Assembly (NCBI GenBank): GCA_022393335.1
Contig: JAJEKB010020494.1
Coordinates: 335,506 to 399,505, forward strand
DNA: 64,000 nt
Source: Macrotrachela quadricornifera
Lineage: Eukaryota > Rotifera > Eurotatoria > Philodinida > Philodinidae
Direction: 5' to 3'
Shown here one piece after another: positions 9,796-21,275 of this stretch. The position numbers were made by a program, and so were the translations under genes. A model generated the notes under the pieces. The model did no database searches. It was not told the origin of the DNA and saw only the letters and a list, made by a program, of their open reading frames with translations. Every line of letters starts with the position of its first letter. Within the stretch, counting starts at the first letter, position 1.

Positions 9796-11424
9796 TATAT
9801 GCGAGGTAAAATTAGGAGGATTTTTGTTTTATAGATTCTCGGTTAGGTCTAATATTCATACTACACATACTCGGCGTGATAAATAAAAGATTGAGCATAT
9901 GAACGATATATACATGTAGTAATTGATCCAAGACCATACAGATATACAAATAGAATGTATGTAATAAAAGAAAGCGTTTATTATCACTTGTTGGGTTACA
10001 GTACTTAAACATATAAGGATGGGCATCCAAAAGACAACAATACTAATAGTTATCTCTTTTATCGACTGTTTTGTTTTTGACTCTTTTTACATTTTCTGTT
10101 GTTTATATAGCTCTAGTTTTTCTCACATTCTCTCCACCATGAGTAAAACGTTTCGTTTGTCATTACGTGAAAAAATGAAATTGTAAAGTGATACGCCGTT
10201 TATCAAAATGCAACAGAATTTGGTCGTCAATTTTAAAACTGTTTCAATTGAACTTTACTAACATTAAAGGATATTTTGAGTTTGGACGAAAGTTCGACGA
10301 AACTAGGAGTCTGGAAGATGAACCGTGATCTGTTCGTCCAAGATCTGTTAGTACCGACGAGAATAAAGAACGTGTTCACGCTACTTTCGAAGAAAGTCCT
10401 ACAACTACAACAAGAAGAGCTTCTTTGGAACCGCATCTGACCAAAAACGGTCTTCAACGAATGATCAAAGAACTAGGATTGAAACTATACCGTCCACAAT
10501 TGCTGCATGATTTGAATGAATACGATTATGACACAGGTTGCGAATTCGCCGACGTCTTTCTTAACTTATCGTCTGACGAATCTTCCTTGCTTGATCGAAT
10601 TGTTTGGACTAATGAAGCCATTTTCAAGATGAATGGTCATGTCAATCGACATAACTATGTTTATTACGCTGTAGAAAATCCTCATGTTATCATTACTCGA
10701 GAAATGAATAGTCTAGGCATCGCCGTGTGGGCTGGAATTTGCGTTGGTAGCATCATTGAACCGTTCTTCTTTCATGATAATGTTACTTCAGACATCTATC
10801 TGGACATGCTCCAAAAGGATATTGTACCCTCTATTTCAAGTGAAATCGATTTAGAAGACGTAGTCTATATGCACGATGGAGTACCGGTTCATTAAAGTCA
10901 ATTTGTCCGACACTTTTTGGACAAAACATTCCTTGACAGCTGGATTGGTCGGCACGATTTCCAGACTTTACACCAACTGATTTCTTTCTATGGGGTGCAA
11001 TCAGGGAGCGTGTATACGCGACGAAATCTCAAAATCTTCAAACAATAAAAGATGTTATACGCACTGAAATACGAAGTTTACTGGTGAAAGTTTGTCAAAG
11101 CGCTTATCACTCAGTGCCTAATAGACTTCAACTTTGTAAAGGCTTAGCTGGTAAATACATTGAACAATTTCTGTGAATAACTTCATAATGAGAGCACTCC
11201 ATAGAGACATGCTTTTGTACATGTTTTCCTTAGTAAGAACTTCTAATAAAACTTTTATTAGAACATAATCAGATAAAATACTACATCTGCATACTGTTCA
11301 TATGCTCAATCTTTTATTTATCACACCAAGTAAATATAGTATGAATATCAGACCTAACCGAGAATCTATATGACAGAAATCGATTAAAATACTACTTTTC
11401 CTTACTTTTGAGCCACTCTGTATA
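9796..11424 (+). mobile_element. Mariner-like transposon with long inverted ends, decayed
   Basis: The right end finishes GAGCCACTCTGTATA, a mariner-type terminus, and the left end begins at the TATA near 9796. Between about 9830 and 9910 the sequence matches the reverse complement of about 11290-11385 (shared words TAGATTCTCGGTTAGGTCT and GATAAATAAAAGATTGAGCA), so the inverted repeats are long and partly subterminal. The broken transposase at 10142-11176 lies between them. Confidence 0.75.
10142..11176 (+). pseudogene. mariner-family transposase, broken
   Basis: The frame starts MSKTF at 10142 but hits TAA after about 15 codons. It resumes as an open frame through 10425-10895 and shifts at least twice more before the terminal TGA at 11174-11176. 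The first catalytic position reads WTNEAIF, with AAT at 10611-10613 giving Asn where the family has Asp. The second Asp is kept in MHDG (10875-10877). The third is kept in TPTDFFLW (10979-10981), about 34 residues on, as in the DD34D mariner group. NRHNY and ENPH, usual between the first two acids, are present. The missing first Asp and the frame breaks make it inactive. Confidence 0.8.
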
Positions 11425-11652
11425 ATGTCGAGTTTCATATCTGGTTCCTCTCCTGTTGGATAATTTTTTCGACTAATCAGATTTTAGTAAAGATATTTTC
11501 TGCTATTATGCGAATGAAACATGAGTATATTCGGTCTACAAGTTAAGTCCATCTCCTTGCGGTGTTTCCTGAATAACGTTAGCGGTCCTCTGCACACTTA
11601 CGGTGAATTACACAACATACAATAATCATACTTTATCCACAACCGAAAAAAT

Positions 11653-11679
11653 CGTGCAGTTTGCACGGCGTATAGCTAG
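11653..11679 (+). mobile_element. Helitron-like 3' terminus (hairpin plus CTAG)
   Basis: A perfect 6-bp stem with a 3-nt loop (CGTGCA GTT TGCACG, 11653-11667) is followed 8 nt later by CTAG (11676-11679) and then by a T. A terminal hairpin about 10 nt before CTRR, with insertion before T, is the hallmark of Helitron 3' ends. Confidence 0.65.
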
Positions 11680-13646
11680 TATATTATTATATTACCTTGT
11701 CACAATACTTTTTCTTGCTTATTGAACACTGTTAATGATCATGTAGAACCGTTATAAAACTTTCAGTCATTCAAATAAATGCTTATATATTCTTTAAAAT
11801 ACAACAATTAAAGTGAGAACCTAAATTGAAATTCGTCTAAATGCACATAGTTTTGTCTCTAACATTTATAAAATATAAAGTTGTCTACGTTAACATTTAA
11901 ATAATGACTAGGGAGGTGTGAAAGAGAAAAAAAGCATTAAGCGTTACCAGCGTTTTGAAACACAATTACAAAAGTGTCTTCTAAACAATACTTTTTAGTG
12001 GAAAAAAAACACCCACTATACACCTCGTAAGGGTAGCTTTTTATTGATTAGAGTCTTAATTTGATATTATTAATTGTAAAAAATATAATTTTCTAATTTA
12101 ACTGATGTCTTAAAATTCTTCAATAAAATAATACAAATGATAGTTTGGTAATAATAAAATAAAGATATGTAAAGTATCAGAATCTGAAATATCATTTCAG
12201 TCGATTAATTGTTTAGGACAAAACATGGAATCTTTCCATCAAATTGCTTTTTAATTATATTCTTGTAATCGTAAATTATTACGCTTTTTTACAATCTTGA
12301 TTAACTTGACGTGAACAATATTTAGAATAGATAGGCGTTTTTTCAAATACAAATTATCAATGAGAAGAGAGATTAATCACTCGATAATTCTACAAAATCG
12401 TAAATTAATTAGCGTTTTCTTTCGATATTGTATTAAACTTTTAACTTATTTGAAAACTACATTATTCTGAACAGGTTCTTTTTTATGATCATTTTCTAAA
12501 TTTCTGAACGCGTCTACCACTCGTCGATTCTCATATAGAATACTGAGAAAAAAATTTTAGTGTGAGATAATGTGTGAAGTGAATCCACCATCGATGGTAA
12601 TACACAAATAGTTGTTGCAAGATACGAATGAAAAAATTCTTTTTTTTAATTAAAAAGAAAATGTATTCATCTCAACAGAATAAACGACATGATGAATGTT
12701 TTTTTTAACTAGTTTTTCTATATATTGTGAAATATAAGACAGTTTATTGTGTTTTTTCACCTAACTTATTATCAGCAATCATTACTAATATGGGAGTAAG
12801 TATAGATGTGAAATAATAAGAACTTGTAATGATGTAATAAACTTCGCTCATATCGTAATCAGTGACTGACGAAGCAACAATAATTTGTCTCGCCGCAGTC
12901 TATTGGAAATTTCCCAAAAGTAAATTCAATGGCAAACATGCATGGACGAGTGGGATCGGACCATGTCTCTCCAAATTTCAGATTCAGATTTCGACTCAGT
13001 ATCAAGATTTTCGATTCGGAGCGCAACAGATTGCTTTAGCTTTCTCGTTTTTTTTTTGTGACAATAAATACGCAGTAAAGCATATGCCTCACGTATTTCA
13101 GAGTAAACAATTGCCCTTCACGATACATTAGAATTATGTTTACACAAGAAAATGTTTTGAAGTAATTTCATGAGATCTAAAATTTCGAGATTAGGATGAA
13201 TTTTGAATCTCTTGAAAAGACTCGATTCTGATCAGACTTGAAATTGGTACCGGTAACTAATGCCGGATTGATCGATTATCAGTCCAGTTGAACATTAGAA
13301 ACTAATAGGTTTCTAATCGATTTTTAAGACGCTAAAGCCTATTTGCCGCATTCAGAGTTTGTGAAATTGAGGAGTGTTAGGAGAGGTGCATATCCCACAG
13401 ATTTTGAAAATTATTCATTATTGTTATGTACGACTGATGAGATTTCTTTGAATTTGTTACTACTTTCATAAGAGATATTTTTACACATCTTCTGGAATCT
13501 CCCGCCTCACTCTTCGGCTCTTCGAGCGGTCTCAAGTTGTACTAGAAACAAATAATAAATTATTTTGTTTAAATACAAATAAGAACTAGTTTCAATTTTT
13601 CTAATAATAACAGAAAATAAATGATTTTAAAATATATCATGCTTAG
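11680..13646. other. long AT-rich gap, nothing recognised
   Basis: About 2 kb of AT-rich sequence between the Helitron-like 3' end and the first recognised exon of FG-GAP copy B. Short open frames (for example near 12862-13131) show no domain. The initiating exon of copy B should lie in its right part but was not identified. Confidence 0.4.
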
Positions 13647-15902
13647 GATTCTATACAACTATCTGTTGTCCATTCTGACATTGTTAATCTATCATCAACT
13701 CCACAACGATCGACCACAAAATTAATTCATTTATTTACTCTAAGATCTATTTTTGTCATAGTTCTCATATCTATGATTGTTGTTACAGCTGTCTTTGTCA
13801 ATCGCTATAATGCAGCATCAAACACAAAAATAACTACTGCTGGTATGTATGTATAATTTAATGACCGTGTTTATTGAACGAAGTATAATATTATAAAACG
13901 CATTCAAAAATTGGTGGATCAATTTTGGTAGTATAACCCATATAGAAGCAAAAAAAATCCTGTATTAGCTGAAAAAGCAATTTCGTCTCTCATTTTTGCA
14001 GAAATGAAAAATACTCAAGGGCATAATTAAATATATAAATTATATTTTATATTTATTCAATAGCAAAAAAAACATAAAAGTTAAAATAAAGAAAGATCTC
14101 ACTGGAAAAATATATTTTACGATATAAAGAAACGCTTGCTAGTCAATCTAATTTTAATGTTTAAGAAGAAGCTAGACACAGTATCTAGGTTAGCAGTGTC
14201 CGTTTCGAGTTTCATTCCCAGGAAACATGGGACCTACGGTGACTTGTCATAAAATTCACGAAGTGGTTAATAAGAACATTAGCGCATTCCAAAATGCATA
14301 AAATGAACTAACTTTATCATTGACTGATATTCTGTATTTAATTACTATTACTATCGATACATGAATAACAGGGAATTCTGACATCCCCTAATATCGGTTA
14401 GGAAATATTTTCATACTATGTCGATACTTTCGTCTGAAGTAGTACGATTTATGAAACTTGTAATATTTTTAGGAATAATTTCGACTACCTTCATGTCATC
14501 TATAGTCACTACAAGAACATCTATGTCGAATGATGGTAAGTAGATAAATTATCTTGTAAAAAATATTTTATGATTGGAAAATATATCCATTGATATTTCA
14601 CGACATAATATTTTCTCAACAAACATTGTGTAGGTACAATACCAGTAACATCGACCAGTATTTCGACGACTAACAACACTTCAAATACAAACTCATCAAG
14701 TAAGTTCGATTTAAAGTAGAACACCTAATGACTTTTTCATTGTATTTAGTTTTCTTGACTAGTTTATATTCTTTTTTTTTACTATCTTCTTCTAAAATTT
14801 TGCTTATCTTTGCAAGACTTTCATAAAATAATTCATATTGAGATTGTTTGATTTAGATTCAAAATGTCAATTATTATCATTCGATCCTTATGTTTCATAC
14901 ATATCTTACAATAGACCTCGATCAATTGCTGTTGGTGATTTCAATAGTGATAAAAACATAGATCTTATTGTTGCCAAAATTGCTAATGATGAAATTGGAA
15001 TATATTTTGGTTATGGAAATGGAACCTTTCAAACACAAAAGTCTTTTTCATTTGATGGTACCATTTATTACATTACCAGTGCCGATTTAAATAATGATAA
15101 TTACATAGATCTCATCATAGCACAGAGTTATGATGATAGTATAAGTGTATTACTTGGTCGTGGTAATGGAATTTTTGATACACAAATGAATTTTCCAGTT
15201 GGTTATTATCCATACTGGATTGACATCGGTGATTTCAATAATGATAATCATTTAGACCTTGTAGTTGCTAACAGCTATGAACAAACTGCAAGCATACTAC
15301 TAGGTTATGGAAATGGAAGTTTTAATATACAAATGACCTTTCCTACTAGTAGTTATTTGTACTCTGTGGCTGTAGCTGATTTTAATCTTGATAACTATTT
15401 AGATTTTGTTGTTAGTGAGTATTACACTAATACTGTAGGTGTATTTCTTGGTTATGGCAATGGAACGTTTCAAATAAAAAGATCATATTCAACAAATAAT
15501 AATCCATGGGGCATAGCTGTTGGAGATTTCAATGGTGACAATTACATGGATATTGTTACTGCTAATTATAACAATAGATCGATGAGTGTGTTACTTAATT
15601 ATGGTAATGGCACTTTTCAACAGAAAATGTCCTATCCAATTGATAACCAGCCAGCAGTCGTCGCTGTAGGTGATTTGAATAATGATACTTACATAGATAT
15701 TATTGTTGCTATCAATAATAAAAATTATTTAAGCGTGTTTCTTGGTTATGGTAATGGAAGTTTTCAAGTACCTATAAATTTGAACATTGATTGGTGGCCT
15801 ATATCAATAGCTATCAGTGATTTCAATGATGATGATCGATTGGATATTGCCATCGTGAATCAACTTTCTGAAACCTTAAACATTCTTTTAAATACATGTT
15901 AA
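13647..15902 (+). CDS. FG-GAP/VCBS seven-repeat propeller protein with membrane anchor, copy B
   Basis: The exons are 13647-13842, 14473-14535, 14634-14699 and 14857-15902, with GT-AG junctions and consistent phase 1 breaks. The first listed exon begins after CTTAG and encodes a polar tail followed by a hydrophobic anchor (FVIVLISMIVVTAVFV). The next two encode a Thr/Ser/Asn-rich stalk. The last carries seven D-x-N-x-D-x-x-x-D loops with YGNGTF-type signatures, ending in LNILLNTC, as copy A ends in LKILLNTC. The lengths of the 63-nt stalk exon and the 1046-nt last exon equal those of copy A. It is predicted to be a type II surface protein with an extracellular propeller. The initiating exon was not found. 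It looks functional: the long exon has no frame break. Confidence 0.85.
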
Positions 15903-16259
15903 TATTACATCATTTCACTTGAACTTATATTTTACTCACCTCCACATTGTAATGCAGTTAATGCTTGAAATATATTATAAATTCGCTTATTATTTTTCAA
16001 AATAAATAACAAGATTCAATATAAAAGATTTTTTTCTCTATAAAACATAGCTATATCCTTTTTATCCTCTATCTAACTAATTGCAGGATAAAGAATGTTT
16101 TGAGGGTATAAATTGTGAGGATAGCAATAAATTATTAATTTCATAAATTGTTTTTTTTAAAAAAGATGAACATATTTGTAATGTATCATTGATTATAATA
16201 AACAAGTATGAGTTTTACATTTCAACAAGATTATCTACTTCAAATATGGCTGGGCCTTC

Positions 16260-16800
16260 AAATTGACCTCGGTAAAATTCTGCAAATGTGCGTCGGAAAT
16301 TCAACAAAATACTGTGGTCGATTTTAACAACTATCTTCACGCGGTATGTGCCGAAAAGGTGACCCAAGATGGTTATTCGATGATTGGTGATCCAGAAGTG
16401 ACAGTGGAAATTGTTGAGAGCCTCTTCTCGCGATACAAGAACAACTCTGATCAAATTATTCCTCAGCAATGGTTCTCCGAAGGAATTTGTCGTCAAACAC
16501 AGGAATGCATCGTTGTGCCGTGCTGAACCAACGTGTCACAACTCTTATGCCCATCATCCATGCAAGAATTCGTTCAGGAACAAGGATAATCTCTGATTGC
16601 TGAAGAACCTACACCAAAATCGAAGCCACAGGATTTGAGCATCAGGCCCTGAATCACAAGTACAACTTTGTGGATCTTCTGACGCTGGCTCATACACAAA
16701 CCATTGAGAATAGTTCATGTGGTGCAGCAGACTCGATGGCAGCGAGCCATTTGACATCATATTGGAACACATCGCAGAAATTGGCCCACTGGAAGAGTAG
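16260..16800 (+). pseudogene. Merlin (IS1016/IS1595-type) transposase, broken
   Basis: Reading the plus strand across frame breaks gives a Merlin-type order of motifs. An N-terminal TVVDFNNYL stretch comes first. Next comes VEIVES, where the family has VEIDES, so the first acid is Val (16413-16415). PQQWFSEGICRQT and an IISDC segment follow. The Trp codon after that Cys is now TGA. Then come NHKYNFVD and HTQTIE, with the final Glu kept. There is a stop near 16522 and at least one frameshift. The downstream tail TSYWN fits the usual YLAEFMW region only weakly. Terminal repeats were not found. Confidence 0.75.
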
Positions 16801-18229
16801 ACAAGATCTTGCTTTTTGATATTGTTGCTTCTTTTATTTAAAGTTATTCTATTGAATAGAAGTCGATTTTGAAGTTTTTGAAATATGATGATGTATAACC
16901 AACAAGATCCCAGTTTTTTCTTTTTATTGTCTGTTCAAATGTATATATGAATAAATTAGAAAATTATTGTACCATTCAGATTTTTAGATATAATATTTCA
17001 ATGTCTCCGGTTCTTCTCAATCAATCCTTATGATTTTTTTTTAAATTATGATATTCTGGAAAGACAAAAATGGTCAAAGACGATGAAAAATTTATGCTAG
17101 TTTTTATGAAACTTGTATATGAAATAAATTCTAAAAAAGGGTAGCGCACTAAATGTTACGTTAGATTTTTTTCTTTTGTTTGACTTACAACTCTCTTAAG
17201 GTACAGCAGATTGAGATGAAATTTTCGTCATTTGATTCACTTGTTATTGTCAATTACTATTGAAAATATCAAAATCAGAAATTTTGTCTTTGTTACACAA
17301 GCGAAAAAATAGTGTAAAAAATGTTATTTGACACTATATGCATAATTATCCCAAAGTTAAAACCAAAATAAATACATTACATACTAATTGATTTCATAGT
17401 TACGGAACTATTGAAAGATGCGAATAAATTTTAGCATGTATCTCAAAAGTTAAGAAATTCATAGAAAAAAATTACGCACTATATATATGATCTAACTGTT
17501 TATACATTTGCAAATTTTGTCGCTATATAAGTGTAAAAACCAAATATAGTTTAAGGCAAATTATGTTATTTTAGCCAATAATCCTAAATAAAATATGCTT
17601 CTTCCATTACATAGAAAAACCCCAACGTAGCAAGTATGATAAAAGTTAGTTGACCTTGAAACTTTTAATAGTATTTTCAAGAAAAACTACAATATCTTGG
17701 ATAATTTAATAGTGATATTCAAAAAAATTTATTCATATTCTCCATTCATATATGCTTAGGAAAATCCTGCAATATTGTTGATGATCTTTCAATTCTTCTT
17801 AAAAGACTTCAAGAAACTTTCTGTCTATATAACTAATAGTAAAAACATTACTTTATTTTTTTGGTATCATGTAGATATTCTTCAACTAATAACATAATAA
17901 TAAAATTTTGATAAAGAGCTACCTGTTGTGATATGTGCCGCTTATATTTATGGTCATATATGTATAAAGGTGGGTAAGTATACATTGAATAAGTTTTCAT
18001 AGTAACAAGACAGAGAATTGTGATTGTCACTATTGTGAAGAGGAGATGACCATGCATCGAATCATATATGACAGATTTTTTCTTACTTGGTTTTATTAAA
18101 ATATTCAATTGATCATTTGAAAAAAAGTTTGTTAAGAGTGAATGTTTTGTTAATATGTGTAGACTGAGCTCTGTTTGGGTCACAAAAGCAACAAGCAATA
18201 TATGCAGCATGATGGACAAAGATGTACTT
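16801..18229. other. intergenic, no supported gene
   Basis: AT-rich sequence. A 128-codon minus-strand open frame at 17848-18234 has hydrophobic runs but no recognisable motif, paralogue or splice partner here, and overlaps the edge of mariner debris; I do not call it a gene. Confidence 0.4.
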
Positions 18230-18850
18230 TCCATCCATACAGCGCAACATTAGTTTCATCAGTTCGAGAACGGTAACTTCGAACTTGACGATTTACCTCA
18301 CACCGAAAGACCACTACAAGTAGATATGAAAGTCTTAAAGTAGCTTATCGAAGAAGATCCTCGATTGACTACACGGTGTTTAGCAGAGCGACTTGGATGC
18401 TTTCATATTACAGTGGAAATACGGAGTTTGGATCCTTCATGAGTTGTCACCGTATCAACTGCGACGCAGAGTTAACGCTTGTATGGAATTAATGACAACT
18501 CATCGCAACTACGAATGGCTTTGCAATCTTATTACTAGTGATTAGAAGTGAGTGCTGTACATTAACTGCACGCACAGACGCCAGTAGCTGAGCACTGGTC
18601 AAACAGGTGCAGGAACATCCAAGACTGACTCATATTCTAAGAAAGTAATGCTGAACCTATGATACGGTGTCAAAGGGATCATTCATTGGGGAACTTCTTC
18701 CAAATAGCTGCATTGTCATTGTTGATTTCTACTGTCAACAACTAGACTGGCTTGCAGGAAAACTCATGGGAGAGCAAGATCAAATTTACCTCCTGCATGA
18801 CAATGCGATCTTTCATGATCTCTTTTGAAAAGAGTATACACATGATGCAA
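18230..18850 (+). pseudogene. second mariner transposase fragment, broken
   Basis: Across several frames the plus strand encodes a mariner series. It runs GNFELDDLPHTERP, then LIEEDPRLTTRCLAERLG (the helix-turn-helix region), then an ITSD motif with the following Glu-Lys-Trp partly turned into stops. It continues KGIIHWG, a DFYCQQLDWLA segment and LLHDNA. In intact relatives the first acid is in GDEKW and the second in LHDNARPH. The C-terminal third with the last Asp is missing or unreadable. It belongs to a different mariner lineage from the copy at 10142-11176, because its motifs follow the cecropia/SETMAR-like pattern. Confidence 0.75.
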
Positions 18851-19091
18851 AAAGAATATTTGATCATTATTCTGCTGTTATTCAATTCATCGATCAGTCA
18901 TATTATAAAAAAATTAAATATAATAATATATCAAAGCGTCATGCATTATTTAAGACAAATATAAGTGAATAGATTTTAACTTCTATCATTTTATTTTATC
19001 AGCGGAATAATTAAATAAATTGCTAAGAGAAGAAAAGGCACAAACACAAAAATACATAGTTGAAATGATCACATTAATTTCTGTAGAATTA

Positions 19092-19658
19092 TTAATCACT
19101 ACCATCTTCTTGAGCGATGGTACGGCGTCCACGATTATAACCTAGAGCAAAACCTGTGACGAATAAAAAATAGACAAATAAAATGTAGCCCATGATACAA
19201 GTGACCAGAATCAATATAAAACTATATCCTAAGTCCAGATTGATTAAACCTGTCGTAAAGTGTTCTAGTACATTCTTTACATAAATTAGAGCACCAATAA
19301 GGATCAAAGTAGGTCCAATAATGAGCAAAATCTGTAGTATCGAATTGATCCAACTACTATGTTCAAGCAATGCATCAAGGGGACTGGAAACAACAATGCC
19401 AACTCCCACTATGACGACACCAGCAATTAGAAGGCCCTTAGCTGTTTCAAAGCTACTTAAAGCTATACAACCCGCTAAAGGTATCGGTGCATCTATTAAT
19501 AGCTTATCACAAGTTTGAAAGAGATCATAAGTAGCCTGTGTTGTTTCAGAAATAGTTAAAACAACCCAGCTTGAACTACAAAGAGCCACAATGTTCAACA
19601 CGATCATTGTAATGCCAATGATTGCACCAGATAAAGTTAATATTTGAGGGAGTTGCAT
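19092..19658 (-). CDS. Claudin/PMP22-like four-TM protein
   Basis: A 188-residue intronless frame with ATG at 19658 (the open frame extends two codons further to a TTG). It has four hydrophobic segments, at about residues 7-29, 72-92, 105-127 and 145-172. A first loop after TM1 contains SSSW and then two cysteines about 14 residues apart (QTC...AGC), the arrangement seen in the first loop of the PMP22/EMP/claudin superfamily. The tail is short and charged (YNRGRRTIAQEDGSD). A role in cell junctions or membrane organisation is inferred from the fold class only. The gene stands alone between transposon remnants and has no frame break. Confidence 0.6.
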   Translation of the reverse strand: MQLPQILTLSGAIIGITMIVLNIVALCSSSWVVLTISETTQATYDLFQTCDKLLIDAPIPLAGCIALSSFETAKGLLIAGVVIVGVGIVVSSPLDALLEHSSWINSILQILLIIGPTLILIGALIYVKNVLEHFTTGLINLDLGYSFILILVTCIMGYILFVYFLFVTGFALGYNRGRRTIAQEDGSD

Positions 19659-19664
19659 CGTCAA

Positions 19665-20996
19665 CTATGTGATGCTCGTAAATGTGAGCACAGTATAAAA
19701 TAATGTAATAAACCATATATTTTTTTCATCCATTCTTGTATTTATAATCTTCTCTTTTCTTATCAAGAAAATAGAAGGCACTTTATTGATCTGTATAAGG
19801 CTTTTATTCATCATAAATGCTTCAGTCGCAAACGATAACCTCTATCTAAAGAAAAAAATGACACGAAATTCCAGTAACAATCAATTTCTAAAAATCGAAT
19901 AAATGAGTTGGTATACATGATTTTATTAAACAGAAAACTAAAATTAAGATTCTGCTGACTTCAGTTTGTTCGAAGATTTTCATAAGAACCTCGAATCAAC
20001 AAATTTGATCGGCTTTATTTTAGCTTTTAACAAGGTCCAGATTGATTGTCCTTCAAGAATCTGCATACTCAAATTCACCAAATCGATAAATGCATCTTAT
20101 CGAAATTTATCGGTTCTTACCATATTCTGCAGAAATTCCGTTAGAAACACTCAAAAAACCACATGCTCATCTTGCAGGATAATAGATCAGGTCGGTCCCT
20201 AGTGATAAATGCCGACGATATCCTATTAATCTTAACCAATAGTATTTTACTATTGGCGATCGATAACGCCCTACTGCATTGTGTTCATAGGATCCCAGTT
20301 TTGAAAAATAGCAAATTCTTATGTTTTCACTAAAACCCGAAATAATCAAAACTTTTGGCATTCAAATCCCGATCTACTCTAGTATAGAATTAATTACTAA
20401 AATATCCGTACGATTAATATATGATGAAAGAAAAACAGAATCCAACAATATCAAAAAAGATCCAGCGGATATATAACTTTGGCGTTCTGCATTTTGATGT
20501 TCAACGAGTAACTACTCATAACTTCTCAACATAGGATAGTTGTAAATAAAGGATAAAGATTTTTATATTCGAAATTGATATTCTCGAGACAGAATAAAGG
20601 TTTTTGTATCCACAAAAATAGTTCTTCGAAATGCAGAATAAAGTTTGTTTTTTTTTGTATTTGAAATTATCGCTCCTAAGAACAGAATGAAATATTATAT
20701 CATGATAACTACTAATAAGCACTCATGTTTACCAATTGATTAGTCGGTATTTAATAGTTCAGGTTGTGGAAATGGATCCTTCATATTTCATATGAGCCGA
20801 GAGCTGTCACGTACTTAAGTCTGATAGAATTTGAACAAAAGATCTTTCGAGGTCAATCGAAGTTCATCAAATATTTTGAAGAAATCTTACAAAAAACCGA
20901 CGGTCGGAATAGTTATCGGTTCTCATAGTTGGATACGATCAGAGTTTTATTAGGATCCAACCATCAGATCTGTTAGTGATTTTTAAGCCTAGGACA
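19665..20996. other. intergenic, small hairpin only
   Basis: No gene was recognised. A 20-nt hairpin sequence (CCAATAGTATTTTACTATTGG-like) sits at about 20235-20256. The rest is AT-rich with scattered GATC-containing words. Confidence 0.4.
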
Positions 20997-21275
20997 GTTT
21001 GCAGTTTTATGAGCTGAATCTTTCTCGGGAACTGTATCTAACCAACAGTTCTTTTTTCAAGGGCTGTATCCAATGCACAGTTCTTTTCGAGGCACTGTAT
21101 GCAATGAACAGCTCTTTTTTAAGAACTGCATCCAATACATCGTTCTTTTTTCAAGAACTGTGTGCAAGAAGCAGTTCGCTCTCGAAAAAGAACTGTCGGG
21201 AATAGATCAGTTCCCATAAGAGAATTGTTTGGAACAGATCAGTTCCTTTCAAAGAACTGTTCAAAGAGTTCCCAC
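20997..21275. repeat. imperfect tandem repeat of about 32 nt, seven to eight units
   Basis: Successive units have the pattern AACTGTATCCAATGNACAGTTC followed by TTTTTTCAAG. They repeat with a period of roughly 31-34 nt from about 20997 to 21275, and diverge toward the right end. Each unit contains the inverted pair GAACTGT and ACAGTTC, so a single unit can fold into a hairpin. The stretch can be read through as an open frame on the plus strand, but this looks incidental. Confidence 0.7.

Noticed and set aside
12862..13131. 89-codon plus-strand open frame
   Set aside because: No domain, no paralogue in the window, no splice support; composition like the surrounding non-coding DNA.
17848..18234. 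128-codon minus-strand open frame with hydrophobic runs
   Set aside because: AT-rich sequence readily yields hydrophobic open frames; there is no motif, and it borders mariner debris.
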